Positions 34,214 to 43,020 of a stretch of DNA of 64,000 nt are shown piece after piece. Made by a program: the position numbers and the translations under genes. The notes beneath the pieces were generated by a model that was given only the letters and a program-made list of their open reading frames with translations, made no database searches and had not been told where the DNA came from. Source of the DNA: Cyanobium gracile PCC 6307 (GTDB lineage Bacteria > Cyanobacteriota > Cyanobacteriia > PCC-6307 > Cyanobiaceae); the NCBI RefSeq assembly GCF_000316515.1, contig NC_019675.1:930001-994000 (forward strand), written 5' to 3'. Position 1 is the stretch's first letter, and each line of letters starts with the position of its first letter.

Positions 34214-35175
34214 CCGCCCTCCAGCGCGGACACCAGACGGCCCTGGGCATGGTCCGCAGCGATGCTGAGCAGCATCCGGGTCAGGGCCGCGAAATCCCTG
34301 TCCTGGAGGCGTAAATCCCCGAGGGGATCTCCGGCCCTGGAATCGAAACCCGCCGAGATCAGCACGAAATCCGGGGCGAAGTCCTCGGCCAGCGGCAGCA
34401 GCTCCTCCCGCCAGGCGGCCACCATCTCGGGCCCGGACGTGCCGGCCGGCAGGGGACAGTTGCGGGTGTAGCCGGAACCTGGCCCCTCGCCCTGCTCCTG
34501 GCGGGAGCCCGACCCCGGGTAGAGCGGCGCCTGGTGGCTGCTGAGGAACAGCACCGAGGGATCGCTCCAGAAGATGTCCTGGGTGCCGTTGCCATGGTGC
34601 ACATCCCAGTCGACGACCAGGATCCTCTCGAGCCCATGCACCGCCTGCAGATGACGGGCGGCGACGGCCACGTTGTTGTAGATGCAGAAGCCCATGCCCC
34701 GCGCCGGACTGGCGTGGTGCCCCGGGGGCCTGACCACCGCATAGGCCCGGTGCACCCGCTGTTCCATGACGGCCTCCACCGCCGCCAGCACCCCCCCGGC
34801 CGCCAGCCGCGCCGTTCGCTCCGAGTGGGGGCTGATGGCGGTATCGCCGGTGGAGAGCTGGTCACGGCCGGCCTGGATATCCTCCCGGACCTGCTGCAGA
34901 TACCCCGGCGTGTGACAGCGCAGCAGTTCCGCATCCGTGGCCAGGCGGGGCGGGAGGATCCGGCAGCGGGCCAGCAGCCCGGCCCGCTCCAGGCCCTGAA
35001 TCACGGCATCGACCCGGGCGGGGCACTCCGGGTGCCAGGGGCCGGTGAGATGGTCGCGGTAGCTGGCGCTGCAGACGATGCCGGTGGTCGGGACCGGCGT
35101 CAGTGGGGGAGCAGGCAGACCGAGCTGGCGTTGCCCCTCACCCCCACCGCTCGGTTGGGAACCTGGGGCAGCCAT
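34138..35175 (-). CDS. Histone deacetylase / acetoin-utilisation-family hydrolase
   Basis: 345 residues. Zn-dependent arginase/deacetylase fold with VRPPGHHASPARGMGFCIYN (the catalytic His pair), DWDVHHGNGTQDIFW (Asp-His zinc ligands) and SAGFDSRAGDPLG. Bacterial members deacetylate polyamines, small amides or proteins. The N-terminal ~30 residues are low complexity. ATG 35175 overlaps the DUF1830 gene by 76 bp, yet no start codon lies nearer the conserved HPECPARVDAV, so the true start is unsure. Confidence 0.88.
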   Translation of the reverse strand: MAAPGSQPSGGGEGQRQLGLPAPPLTPVPTTGIVCSASYRDHLTGPWHPECPARVDAVIQGLERAGLLARCRILPPRLATDAELLRCHTPGYLQQVREDIQAGRDQLSTGDTAISPHSERTARLAAGGVLAAVEAVMEQRVHRAYAVVRPPGHHASPARGMGFCIYNNVAVAARHLQAVHGLERILVVDWDVHHGNGTQDIFWSDPSVLFLSSHQAPLYPGSGSRQEQGEGPGSGYTRNCPLPAGTSGPEMVAAWREELLPLAEDFAPDFVLISAGFDSRAGDPLGDLRLQDRDFAALTRMLLSIAADHAQGRLVSALEGGYDLEGLASASAAHVACLLGDIGLR

Positions 35176-35417
35176 GCCGGACGGGGCGACACCCCACTTT
35201 GCTGCATCGCCAGGGCATCGGCGGGGAGCTGTTCGGTGAGGACGATGCCCAGCGAATCCCGTGCCCAGATCTCCACGTCCGTGGCGGGCGGACAATGGAA
35301 GGTGAGCACCTCAAAGGGAAAGACAACCCGCTCAAGGAAGAAATCCTCAGGGCCACAGCAGCGGATGATCCGCATACGTTCTGAACAGTTGCGGTAGCTA
35401 CAAAGCAAGGCGTCCAT
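35100..35417 (-). CDS. DUF1830-domain protein
   Basis: 105 residues. Strong match to the small cyanobacterial DUF1830 family: LLCSYRNCSERMRIIRCCGP, then DFFLERVVFPFEVLTFHCPP and EIWARDSLG. The several conserved Cys residues suggest metal binding or redox sensitivity; function unknown. Its 3' end overlaps the start of the deacetylase-family gene in another frame. Confidence 0.85.
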   Translation of the reverse strand: MDALLCSYRNCSERMRIIRCCGPEDFFLERVVFPFEVLTFHCPPATDVEIWARDSLGIVLTEQLPADALAMQQSGVSPRPAWLPQVPNRAVGVRGNASSVCLLPH

Positions 35418-35534
35418 GGTGCCCTCCGACCTGGCTGCGACCTGACCATGGCATCAACACACGCTCCCCCGGCCGTGTCCGTTGCCGATGCGACGAAGCA
35501 TCCGCCATGAGTGTTTGTACCGCTTAAGGATGAC

Positions 35535-35849
35535 TCAACTGCGCCTGAGCCAATGCGGAGCTCCGCTGAACCAGTCACCCAGATCGTCCCGCCCGGGATC
35601 GAATCCGCCGCTGTCACAGGGGTCGCCCAGGTCCAGCGAGCCCGTGAAGCGGTCAAGTTCCGATTCGGGCTCACCCCGTTGCCGGGTGCGCTGGGCCCGC
35701 CGCAGCCAGCTCCAGACACTGGCATCGCGATCAGCAAACTTCTGAACATAGATGCGCTCATGGAGACTGACCGGGCGGGAATCGGCAATCCTGCCGATGA
35801 TCTCCTGGAGCCTCAGACGGGTGGTGGGTGTGAGCATTTTTGCAGTCAT
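35535..35849 (-). CDS. Conserved-type cyanobacterial hypothetical protein
   Basis: 104 residues. The N-terminal half (LTPTTRLRLQEIIGRIADSR, then VSLHERIYVQKFADRDASVW) is a helical pattern familiar from short cyanobacterial proteins of unknown function. The C-terminal half is Asp/Gly-rich and probably disordered. The genes on either side are unrelated. Confidence 0.65.
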   Translation of the reverse strand: MTAKMLTPTTRLRLQEIIGRIADSRPVSLHERIYVQKFADRDASVWSWLRRAQRTRQRGEPESELDRFTGSLDLGDPCDSGGFDPGRDDLGDWFSGAPHWLRRS

Positions 35850-36053
35850 CCATTGACAGAGGATCTAACCGTTCTCAGAAATCGAACGGTGCTGAGGATC
35901 ACAGAATCCAGTCACCTGTCAGGACTTGGTGAAATCGATCCATCGATGCCGATGCCATGCCCTGTCGCGGTCTCCAGCCGCCGGCGGCAGAATCGAACCC
36001 TGCGAACACGCTCAAAAAGCCGCGGCCGCCCGCCCTTGATCTCCCCTGCAGCG
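35850..36053. other. Non-coding gap
   Basis: About 200 bp between divergent genes (the 104-residue gene on minus, DUF393 on plus), so both promoters should lie here. A less GC-rich patch at 35850-35920 is the likely promoter zone. No recognised motif. Confidence 0.3.
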
Positions 36054-36494
36054 ATGGGCGCCCCCCCATCCCCAACCCCCGATCTGACCCCACAGCTCCT
36101 TGGGCCCAACACCCCGCAGAGCCTGCGGCTCGTCTACGACGGAGGCTGTCCGTTCTGCCGTCATTTCGCCCTGAGCAGCGAACTGCGCGGCGGGATTCCC
36201 CATCTGCAGATCGTCGACGGGCGGGCCGACGCGGCCCTGCGCGGCGCCCTGCTGGCGCGGGGCCTGCCGCTGGCCCAGGGGGCGGTCCTGCTCCAGGGCG
36301 AGCAGGCCTGGCACGGGGCAGAAGCGGTGCGGCAGCTCTGCATCCTGATGCGGCCCAGTGATCCCCTGCTGCAGCTGCTGGTTCCGCTGTTCCATGCGCC
36401 GTCCCGGAGCCGCCGGCTGTACCCTCTGCTGCTGGCAGCGCGGCGCCTGGCCCTGGCCCTGAAGGGCCTGCCGCTGGATCCGGACCGCCCCTGA
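36054..36494 (+). CDS. DCC-family thiol-disulfide oxidoreductase (DUF393), second copy
   Basis: 146 residues. LRLVYDGGCPFCRHFALSSE gives the CxxC signature near the start, with the variable middle ending in a hydrophobic C-terminal helix (LLQLLVPLFHAP, LYPLLLAARRLALAL). The redox partner is unknown. ATG 36054 gives about 26 residues before the motif; the upstream frame is not coding-like. Converges with the M23 peptidase with a 25-bp gap. Confidence 0.8.
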   Translation: MGAPPSPTPDLTPQLLGPNTPQSLRLVYDGGCPFCRHFALSSELRGGIPHLQIVDGRADAALRGALLARGLPLAQGAVLLQGEQAWHGAEAVRQLCILMRPSDPLLQLLVPLFHAPSRSRRLYPLLLAARRLALALKGLPLDPDRP

Positions 36495-36519
36495 CGGCGA
36501 GCCCCGCCGGCAGCCTGGC

Positions 36520-37203
36520 TCAGGGCAGCGGCGGCAAGGGCGCCCGGCCCGCCACGGAGGCGCCCGTGCCGATCGGCTGCAGCAGCGGGGAGGGATCCAC
36601 CGCCACCAGTCGCCCCTGGCGCAGCTGGCGCCACTCGAAGTGCAGATGGGCCGTGGTGGCCGAGCCGCTGCTGCCGACCCGGCCGATGGGCTGGCCCGCC
36701 ACCAGGCTCTCCCCGGGCAGAACCGACACATCCAGCAGATGGGCGTACAGGCTCTGCCAGCCGAGGCCATGGTCGATAACCACCAGCAGGCCATAGCCAC
36801 CCACCTCATCCACCAGCCGCACGTTGCCGGGCAGCACGGCGAACACCGGGGTTCCCTCCGGAGCAATCAGATCGAGGCCGGTGTGCATGCGCCAGGCGTT
36901 GCGCGCGTCGGCCAGCCGCCAGCCGAACGGGGCCTGCTCGGTGGGCTGAAGAGCGAGGGGATAGCCCAGGGCCCCGGCCTGGTGCACGGGAAACACCCCC
37001 ACCGGGGCCGGCCGGTAGCGGGACCGCAACGGTTCCGGCAAACGGTCGTTCTGGCCCAGGTCGCCCACCGGCACCTCCAGGGGAATCTCCGCCGGCCGGG
37101 GCGGCGGCTCCCCCATCGCGAAAAGGGGACGGGGTCCCAGGGACAGGGGCAATAGCCAGGGCAGGACCAACGCCGTCAGAAACCGTCGGAAGCGGGAATC
37201 CAT
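36520..37203 (-). CDS. M23-family (LytM-type) secreted peptidase
   Basis: 227 residues. Signal sequence FLTALVLPWLLPLSLGPRPLF, a linker domain, then the peptidase: HTGLDLIAPEGTPVFAVLPG (zinc His and Asp), LLVVIDHGLGWQSLYAHL, and the terminal HLHFEW with the catalytic and zinc His. Such enzymes cut peptidoglycan cross-links or activate amidases. ATG 37203 places the signal peptide correctly; the upstream extension is not needed. Confidence 0.9.
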   Translation of the reverse strand: MDSRFRRFLTALVLPWLLPLSLGPRPLFAMGEPPPRPAEIPLEVPVGDLGQNDRLPEPLRSRYRPAPVGVFPVHQAGALGYPLALQPTEQAPFGWRLADARNAWRMHTGLDLIAPEGTPVFAVLPGNVRLVDEVGGYGLLVVIDHGLGWQSLYAHLLDVSVLPGESLVAGQPIGRVGSSGSATTAHLHFEWRQLRQGRLVAVDPSPLLQPIGTGASVAGRAPLPPLP

Positions 37204-37303
37204 CCGCCTGCTGCAAGGGAGCGTGCAGGCCTTGGTAACGCCCCCGGCCGCCGCTGCCAAGACAGGGATGTCAGGACGGCGATGGCCGTGGCGCCCGGCC
37301 CCG

Positions 37304-38011
37304 TCAAGGACCGGTGGCGGGCTCCTGGCTCTGGGGCAGAACCACCATGGCGCTGGCGACGGCGGTGTCCATCACAATGCGCAGCGCCAGGCAGGGGTCG
37401 ATCACCTCCTGGCCCATGGTGATCGCCTTCTGGGCCACCAGGCCGAACAGGATCGGCCACTCCACCGCTTCGGGGCAGAACCGCTGCGCCAGCGGCAGCA
37501 GGGCCGGCCAGAGGCTGGGCAGCGACTGCAGGGATTCCGGCGACGGCTGGTGGGCGTCGGGCACCTGGGGCACTCCGAAGTCCCCCTGGCCGAGGCGTTC
37601 GATCCCGTGCCGCCACAGGGCCGTCGGGTCCGGCAGGGACGTGCAGCCCGCCTGCTGGGCAGCGCCGGCGGCCAGACCCCAGGTGGAGTAAGGATCGTTG
37701 AACAGGGCCTGGACCAGCCCCTCGCCCACCAGGTAAGAGCCCCCGTCCCCAGTTCCGACCACATGCAGCCCCGCGAGCTCCGCCCGGCCGGCCGCCCGGG
37801 AGCGGGCCCGCACCCCGGCCTGGCAGGCCTGGCCCGCCAGGGCACCGCACACCGCCAGCAGCGATTCCACGTGCACTCCCCGCTCGGACGCCATGGCCTT
37901 GAGGAGCCGGCGGCTGATCTCTTCGGCACCCATGCGGGCCCCCACCAGGGGGTCCTGGGCCCGGCGGGCGGCGATGGCCTCATCCAGGGGATCGCGGGAG
38001 GGAGCTGTCAT
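37304..38011 (-). CDS. Hypothetical protein
   Basis: 235 residues, not recognised. It is soluble, Ala/Gly-rich and helical, with an N-terminal part containing EEISRRLLKAMASERGVHVE and a segment GLHVVGTGDGGSYLVGEGL that looks like a small ligand-binding loop. Its ATG overlaps the stop of the upstream RDD gene by 4 bp (ATGA), so the two form one operon. A role linked to the RDD membrane protein is an inference. Confidence 0.65.
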   Translation of the reverse strand: MTAPSRDPLDEAIAARRAQDPLVGARMGAEEISRRLLKAMASERGVHVESLLAVCGALAGQACQAGVRARSRAAGRAELAGLHVVGTGDGGSYLVGEGLVQALFNDPYSTWGLAAGAAQQAGCTSLPDPTALWRHGIERLGQGDFGVPQVPDAHQPSPESLQSLPSLWPALLPLAQRFCPEAVEWPILFGLVAQKAITMGQEVIDPCLALRIVMDTAVASAMVVLPQSQEPATGP

Positions 38012-38526
38012 GGCCGCAGGCGATGGGGGTCAGGGGGTCCAGCCCCAGCGTTCCCGGCCCCGGTCGCGCCCCCCGTCGCGCGCTTCGGGGGCGGGACGGT
38101 CCGGCGTGGGACACGGATCACCACCGTGCCGGCAAGCTTGTCGTGCCAGCCCTGGCGACGGGGATCCCAGGCCGCCCAGAAGAAGCCCAGGAGCAGGGGC
38201 AGGGTGGAGATGACATACCCCACGTAGCGCAGGCACCACTGGCGCAGGCCTGGTTCGCCTCCGGTTCCGGCATCGACGATTCTCAACCGCAGCATCAGCT
38301 TGCCGGGCGTGCCCTGCTTCCAGCGCCAGAACAGGATCACCACCAGGGCCGACACCACCGTGCTGACAACCAGCACCGCCGTCTCGTCGGCCACGACATA
38401 GAGGAGGAGCGGCAGGGGGGCCGTGATGATCAGCATCAGCAGCGAATCGATCAGCGAGGCCGCCGCGCGGATCCAGAATCCCGCGTAGGCGATGGCCGGG
38501 GCGGGGGAGGTTTCGCTGCGCTCCAT
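38008..38526 (-). CDS. RDD-family membrane protein
   Basis: 172 residues. The RDD core is clear: AGFWIRAAASLIDSLLMLII (Arg and Asp in the first helix), then QGTPGKLMLRLRIVDAGTGG and QGWHDKLAGTVVI. Two or three membrane helices and a disordered Pro/Gly-rich tail. The family has been linked to ion exchange but the role is not fixed. ATG 38526 precedes a good domain start. Confidence 0.88.
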   Translation of the reverse strand: MERSETSPAPAIAYAGFWIRAAASLIDSLLMLIITAPLPLLLYVVADETAVLVVSTVVSALVVILFWRWKQGTPGKLMLRLRIVDAGTGGEPGLRQWCLRYVGYVISTLPLLLGFFWAAWDPRRQGWHDKLAGTVVIRVPRRTVPPPKRATGGATGAGNAGAGPPDPHRLRP

Positions 38527-38599
38527 GGGGCCATCTTCTCCTCCTGGGAGCGTCAGGGACGGAGCGGTGTTAGGACTGTGGAGATTCTCTCCATCGCCC

Positions 38600-38851
38600 A
38601 TGCGAGCCCTTACCTTCCTCTTCGCCCTGATGGTGGGTCTGGCCATGGCCTTTCTCGCACCGGCGATGGCCGGCGGCCACAACCAGGCCCCCGCAGCGAT
38701 GGTGGCTCCCGAGATGGCCGATGCGGCGGCAACCGACAGCGTGGCCACCGATCTGCTCACCAGCGATCTCCTCGCCGTGGATCAGCTGTCGAGCGACCTG
38801 CTCGCCGAACTGAGCATCGATCCGGCCCCCGGCCTCGACATCGCGGCCTGA
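38600..38851 (+). CDS. Small secreted protein with acidic leucine repeats
   Basis: 83 residues. The signal peptide is LTFLFALMVGLAMAFLAPAMAG. The mature part of about 58 residues is strongly acidic and contains a near-repeat of ATDLLTSDLLAVDQ and LSSDLLAEL, spaced so that Leu pairs fall on one helix face. It has no cysteines. Not recognised; could be a small periplasmic binding helix or a matrix protein. Confidence 0.6.
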   Translation: MRALTFLFALMVGLAMAFLAPAMAGGHNQAPAAMVAPEMADAAATDSVATDLLTSDLLAVDQLSSDLLAELSIDPAPGLDIAA

Positions 38852-38912
38852 GTCGCGACCACCCTCATCAACGCAATCCCTCAACGCAACGGTCGGGCAG
38901 GCACCTGAACCC

Positions 38913-39317
38913 ATGGCTCGCACCCTGCTGGACCCCCGTCTGACCCTGGTCTCCTTGCGGCCGGATCAGCACGACAACGCTCCCTCGGACAGGAGCGATG
39001 AGCCGCTCGGCAAGGGTTTTGCTGCGTCACGCCCCCGCGGCCAGGGCAAGGCCTCCGGCACTAAGGGGCGCCGCAAGAAGGGCACGGGACTGTCCGCCGC
39101 CGATCACGGCCCCCTGGGCCGGAGCCCCAGCCTGGAGGCCATTGAGGCCAGGGCCCGCCTCGGCCTGGCCCTGGCGGGCCGGCTCCGGGAATCCGATGTG
39201 ACCGCGGCCTGGAAGAGGGCCGCCGCCGAGCATCACCCGGACCGCGGCGGGCGCCACGCCACCATGCAGGCGGTCAATGGCGCCAGGGATGTCCTGCTCG
39301 GCAGGGGCCTCGGCTGA
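38913..39317 (+). CDS. J-domain (DnaJ-like) protein
   Basis: 134 residues. A basic, disordered N-terminus (RGQGKASGTKGRRKKGTG) is followed by a C-terminal J domain: EARARLGLALAGRLRESDVT, then AAWKRAAAEHHPDRGG with the essential HPD intact. It should stimulate an Hsp70 (DnaK) partner. There is no zinc-finger or substrate domain, so it is a minimal class III J protein with a nucleic-acid-like basic tail. Confidence 0.82.
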   Translation: MARTLLDPRLTLVSLRPDQHDNAPSDRSDEPLGKGFAASRPRGQGKASGTKGRRKKGTGLSAADHGPLGRSPSLEAIEARARLGLALAGRLRESDVTAAWKRAAAEHHPDRGGRHATMQAVNGARDVLLGRGLG

Positions 39318-39356
39318 GGCTACCCATCCGTGGTCTGGCCCACGGCAACTGCAGTG

Positions 39357-40010
39357 CTAGACGAGCCCCGGCAGCAGCCACCAGCTGCTCTGGCGATAGG
39401 CCTCAAAAGCGGGATAGCGCTCGGCCATGGACGCTTCCTTGCGGATCATGCGGGGCAGGTAGAGCGCCAGCACGGAGGCGGGGAGCAGCCAGGCCCACGG
39501 GGAACCGGCGATCACCGCAAAGCTGCTGTAGCGGAGCAGGTCGCCGAGGTAGTTGACATGGCGGACGCGGCGCCAGGCCCCGTCCGCCACCAGGGTGGCC
39601 CCCAGGACCTTGGCGGTGCCCTTCTGCACATCGGCCGCTGTGTTCAGCAGCGATCCGAAGATGTAGAGGCTGAGCCCGAGGGCGATCGTCAGCGGGCCGA
39701 TGGGCGCCGGATTGGCCATGGCCAGCCAGCCCGGCACCGCATAGAACACCCCGACGTAAAGCACCACCGCGACGGCCTGCAGCGGCCGAACCACCTCGGT
39801 GAAGAGCTGGGTGGTGCGCCAGGGAAACAGCACCTCCTCCAGCAGCCACCAGAGGCAATAGCTGATGTGGAGGGCGAGGTAGATCGCGACCCGTTCCGAC
39901 TCCAGCCCCAGCACCAGGGCAGGCACCAGCAGCGCCACAATCGTGGTCACCTTGGCGATGTTGATCGCTTGCAGCTGGGTCATCATCGGCAGCTGGGCCA
40001 TCCGGAGCAC
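39357..40010 (-). CDS. ICMT/DUF1295-like membrane methyltransferase-family protein
   Basis: 217 residues with five or six hydrophobic helices. The C-terminal motif WRRVRHVNYLGDLLRYSSFA and RYPAFEAYRQSSWWLLPG follow the ICMT / steroid-reductase-like pattern (RHxxYxG, then a Glu/Tyr-rich end). The in-frame ATG at 39980 may be the real start. The reaction is unknown. Confidence 0.72.
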   Translation of the reverse strand: MLRMAQLPMMTQLQAINIAKVTTIVALLVPALVLGLESERVAIYLALHISYCLWWLLEEVLFPWRTTQLFTEVVRPLQAVAVVLYVGVFYAVPGWLAMANPAPIGPLTIALGLSLYIFGSLLNTAADVQKGTAKVLGATLVADGAWRRVRHVNYLGDLLRYSSFAVIAGSPWAWLLPASVLALYLPRMIRKEASMAERYPAFEAYRQSSWWLLPGLV

Positions 40011-40036
40011 GACGGGGTTCCATGCTGGCAGGAGGC

Positions 40037-41017
40037 TCAGGGTCCCGGAGGGGCCGAGGCGGGGAAACGCTCCAGGTAGGTGGCGACTGCCAGGGGGCGG
40101 CTCTGGCTATAGCCCACCGGCAGCCAGAGGTCGCCGGCAGAAGAGGCGTAATGGATCTCCCAGTGGTAGAGGCCGGTGAAGGCCTGGGGATCCATGCGCA
40201 GCAGCTCGGCGTAGAGCAGCACAGCCCGGACGTAATGCCGGCTGTTGTTGTAGCCCCACAGCCCCCGGCGAATGTCCCGCAGGCCCCCGCGCCGCACCAG
40301 GTAGCGAGCGGCGGCGTGGATCGCGTCTTCGGGATCGCGGATGTCGCCCTTGCCGATGCCGGGCTGGGCCCAGGTGGTGGGAAGGAACTGCATCGGGCCG
40401 CGGGCGTCGGCGACGGAAACGCCATCGATGCGGCCCATGCCCGTTTCGACCAGGTTGATGGCGGCAAGGACCTCCCAGGGGATGCCGGTGGCGGCGGACG
40501 CCTCCCGGTAGTACCGCAGCAGGTCGGCGGCGGGCTGCGGGGAGATGATCCGCCAGGCGGGCACGACGGCCGGACGCCGCCCCCCCCGGTGCATGGCCAG
40601 AAACTCCCGACGGGCCGCCAGGTGGCGGTCCATCACCCCCTGCCAGCCGACGGGCAGGAAGCTCCGGACCCGGGCGGCCAGGGCCGGATCGGCGGCGAGC
40701 CGGCGATAGGTGACTTGCTGGCGATGCCCCAGCTCGCCCAGGAGCCCGGTCGGGGTATCGGGGGCCCGCAGGGCTGCCTCCACGGCGGCCAGCTGGGAGG
40801 CGATGGCGGCAGGGTCCCTCGGAAGCCGGGGGTAGACCCGCGGGGGCGGCTGTGGCGGCGAAGACTCCGGCGGCGAGGCTGGCGTCGCATCCGGGGACGA
40901 CGCGGCAGCGGAGGTCCCAGTGGGAAGGCCGGTGGGCGCCGGCTGCACCGACACGGTGACCGCAAGCGCCGCCGAAACCAGCAGCAGGGCCAGCAGAACC
41001 GGGGTGACGACGCGCAT
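40037..41017 (-). CDS. Lytic murein transglycosylase (SLT fold)
   Basis: 326 residues. The signal peptide is at residues 1-27, followed by a Pro/Ser-rich linker. The catalytic domain shows IPWEVLAAINLVETGMGRID with the catalytic Glu, then ADARGPMQFLPTTW and GLWGYNNSRHYVRAVL. It cleaves peptidoglycan glycan strands to leave anhydro ends. Periplasmic. It lies just downstream of the sucrose cluster on the same strand. Confidence 0.9.
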   Translation of the reverse strand: MRVVTPVLLALLLVSAALAVTVSVQPAPTGLPTGTSAAASSPDATPASPPESSPPQPPPRVYPRLPRDPAAIASQLAAVEAALRAPDTPTGLLGELGHRQQVTYRRLAADPALAARVRSFLPVGWQGVMDRHLAARREFLAMHRGGRRPAVVPAWRIISPQPAADLLRYYREASAATGIPWEVLAAINLVETGMGRIDGVSVADARGPMQFLPTTWAQPGIGKGDIRDPEDAIHAAARYLVRRGGLRDIRRGLWGYNNSRHYVRAVLLYAELLRMDPQAFTGLYHWEIHYASSAGDLWLPVGYSQSRPLAVATYLERFPASAPPGP

Positions 41018-41055
41018 GGGCAGGGGAAGCGTCGGGCGGTGGGAAGGTCGGGCGC

Positions 41056-43020
41056 TCAGGTCTTGGTCAGCCAGTAGAACTGGTAAGCCTGCAGCACGAT
41101 GCGGCTGCCGGACTGGGACGGCCGGCGGCCCGAGTGCAGATCCACCAGCCCATCGTGGCTGCTCAAGACCGGCGGCACCAGGCTGTCGAGATCGAAGAAC
41201 CGGGGCTGGTCGTTGAAGTTGGCCACCACCAGCACCAGGTCCGATGGCCGCAGGTGATTGGTGCGCACGAACGCCAGCAGATGGTCATTCTCGAGAGCCA
41301 GGATCTGACGATTATTGAAATCGGCAAAGGCTGAAATCTCCTTGCGGATCGCGATCATCTTCTTGATCGCCGAAAAGATTGTATGTTCCACGGTTCCCTG
41401 CTTCCGCCTGAGCTCTGCCCTGGCCCAGTCGATCTTCGGGCGATGCACCCAGCGGGTGTCGTTGCACTTGCTGGGGTCGTCGTAGAAGCTGTAGTCATTC
41501 AACACGCCCAAGGCGTCGCCGTTATAAATGAGCGGGATGCCCCCGAACGACAGAATGACTCCATGCATCAGCAGGATACGGCTGATGGCGGTTGCAATCA
41601 GTGGCTGATCCTTCGATTCGAGGGCCGACTCCAGACCGACAAGGGAGGCCAGGGACCCGCAGATGCGGGCATCGCCCGTGGTGTCGTTGGGCATGAAGGT
41701 GAGCCCGCGAGGGATCGCATCGAAATCCCCCTTGAAGTAGTCGATCAGAAAGCGCCGGTGGGCGCGGGGGTCGTAGCCGACCTGCTCGATGTCACTGTCA
41801 TCGAAACCGAAGCCGATGTCGTCATGGCAGCGGACGTAGTTCAGCCAGGTGGCCCGCTCCAGCTTGCTGGGCAGGCTCTTGAGGCCCTGGCAGAGGAGCC
41901 GGGTGTTGCGGGTGGCCACGGCATCCCAGAGCAAGGCCATCAGGGTGGCGTTGTAGGCAATCTCGCATTCCTTCGCCACGATGGCGTCTTCGCCGAAGTA
42001 TTTGGTGATCTCGGTGGGGGCCACGATGGCCTCGGCGATGAACAGGACACCCGGCGCGGTCACCTGGCAGCAGTCCTTCATCAACTGCAGGATGAGGTGG
42101 GCCTTGCGTTCGTTCTGGCAGGTGGTACCGAGCTTCTTCCAGAGGAAGGCAACGGCATCGAGCCGCAGAACATCGACGCCCTGGTTGGCCCAGAACAGCA
42201 GCACATCGAGCATCTCGATGAACACCGCAGGGTTGGAGTAGTTGAGGTCCCACTGGTACTCGTGGAAGACCGTCATGACCCATTTCCCCATCTCCCCATT
42301 CCAGGTGAAGTTGCCGGGATCGCTCTCGGGGAAGACCTCCGGCATGCTCTGCTCGAAGACATCGGGAATATCCCTGTCGTCAAAGACGTGGTAATAATCC
42401 TGATAATGCTGTTCACCAGCTATCGCACGCTGGGCCCACTCGTGTTCATCCGATGTGTGGTTCAGCACGATATCCAGCACAAGCAGAATCTCACGCTTCC
42501 TGAACTCGTCGGCAATCCTGCGCAGATCATCAAGCGTGCCCACCCTGGCATCAATGCGACGGAAGTCACTGATCGCATAGCCACCGTCGCTCTTACCAGA
42601 TGGGCACATCAGGATCGGAAGGATATGCACCATGTTGATGCCCAGCTCCTGGAAGTAGGCAATCTTGGTGATCAGATCAGGAAGGTTCTCCGCGAAACCA
42701 TTAGAGTAAATGGCCATCCCAACCCACTTCTGGGAGAGGAACCAGTTGTAGTCATTCTCCCTTGCGATATCAAGAGACTCAAGTTCGGGGGAGCGATCGA
42801 TATAGCCTCGTGCCATGGTTTCTACCAGACGCAGAAGCTGGAACTTGAAGTCGTCACGATGGCCATAGAGGGTGACGAACAACGAATGGATGGCGTAGAA
42901 GTTGGCACCCAGCCTGGTGTAGAAGTGACGCAGGTCCTGGCGCCGGATCTCCGGGCGCAGGTCATCCAGGATCGAGTTCAAAAGGGAGTGGGAGATCTGT
43001 TCGTACATCGGATCAGCCAC
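41056..43020 (-). CDS. Amylosucrase (GH13 family)
   Basis: 654 residues, the usual amylosucrase length, with its N-terminal helical domain (EIRRQDLRHFYTRLGANFYA). The GH13 regions appear in order: LVLDIVLNHTSDEHEWA, VDVLRLDAVAFLWK (nucleophile Asp), GVLFIAEAIVAP (acid/base Glu) and NYVRCHDDIGFGF (His-Asp). The enzyme splits sucrose and transfers glucose to glucans, releasing fructose. Its start overlaps the fructokinase stop by 8 bp, completing a sucrose module. Base composition of this and the next genes looks less GC-rich than the flanks. Confidence 0.93.
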   Translation of the reverse strand: MADPMYEQISHSLLNSILDDLRPEIRRQDLRHFYTRLGANFYAIHSLFVTLYGHRDDFKFQLLRLVETMARGYIDRSPELESLDIARENDYNWFLSQKWVGMAIYSNGFAENLPDLITKIAYFQELGINMVHILPILMCPSGKSDGGYAISDFRRIDARVGTLDDLRRIADEFRKREILLVLDIVLNHTSDEHEWAQRAIAGEQHYQDYYHVFDDRDIPDVFEQSMPEVFPESDPGNFTWNGEMGKWVMTVFHEYQWDLNYSNPAVFIEMLDVLLFWANQGVDVLRLDAVAFLWKKLGTTCQNERKAHLILQLMKDCCQVTAPGVLFIAEAIVAPTEITKYFGEDAIVAKECEIAYNATLMALLWDAVATRNTRLLCQGLKSLPSKLERATWLNYVRCHDDIGFGFDDSDIEQVGYDPRAHRRFLIDYFKGDFDAIPRGLTFMPNDTTGDARICGSLASLVGLESALESKDQPLIATAISRILLMHGVILSFGGIPLIYNGDALGVLNDYSFYDDPSKCNDTRWVHRPKIDWARAELRRKQGTVEHTIFSAIKKMIAIRKEISAFADFNNRQILALENDHLLAFVRTNHLRPSDLVLVVANFNDQPRFFDLDSLVPPVLSSHDGLVDLHSGRRPSQSGSRIVLQAYQFYWLTKT

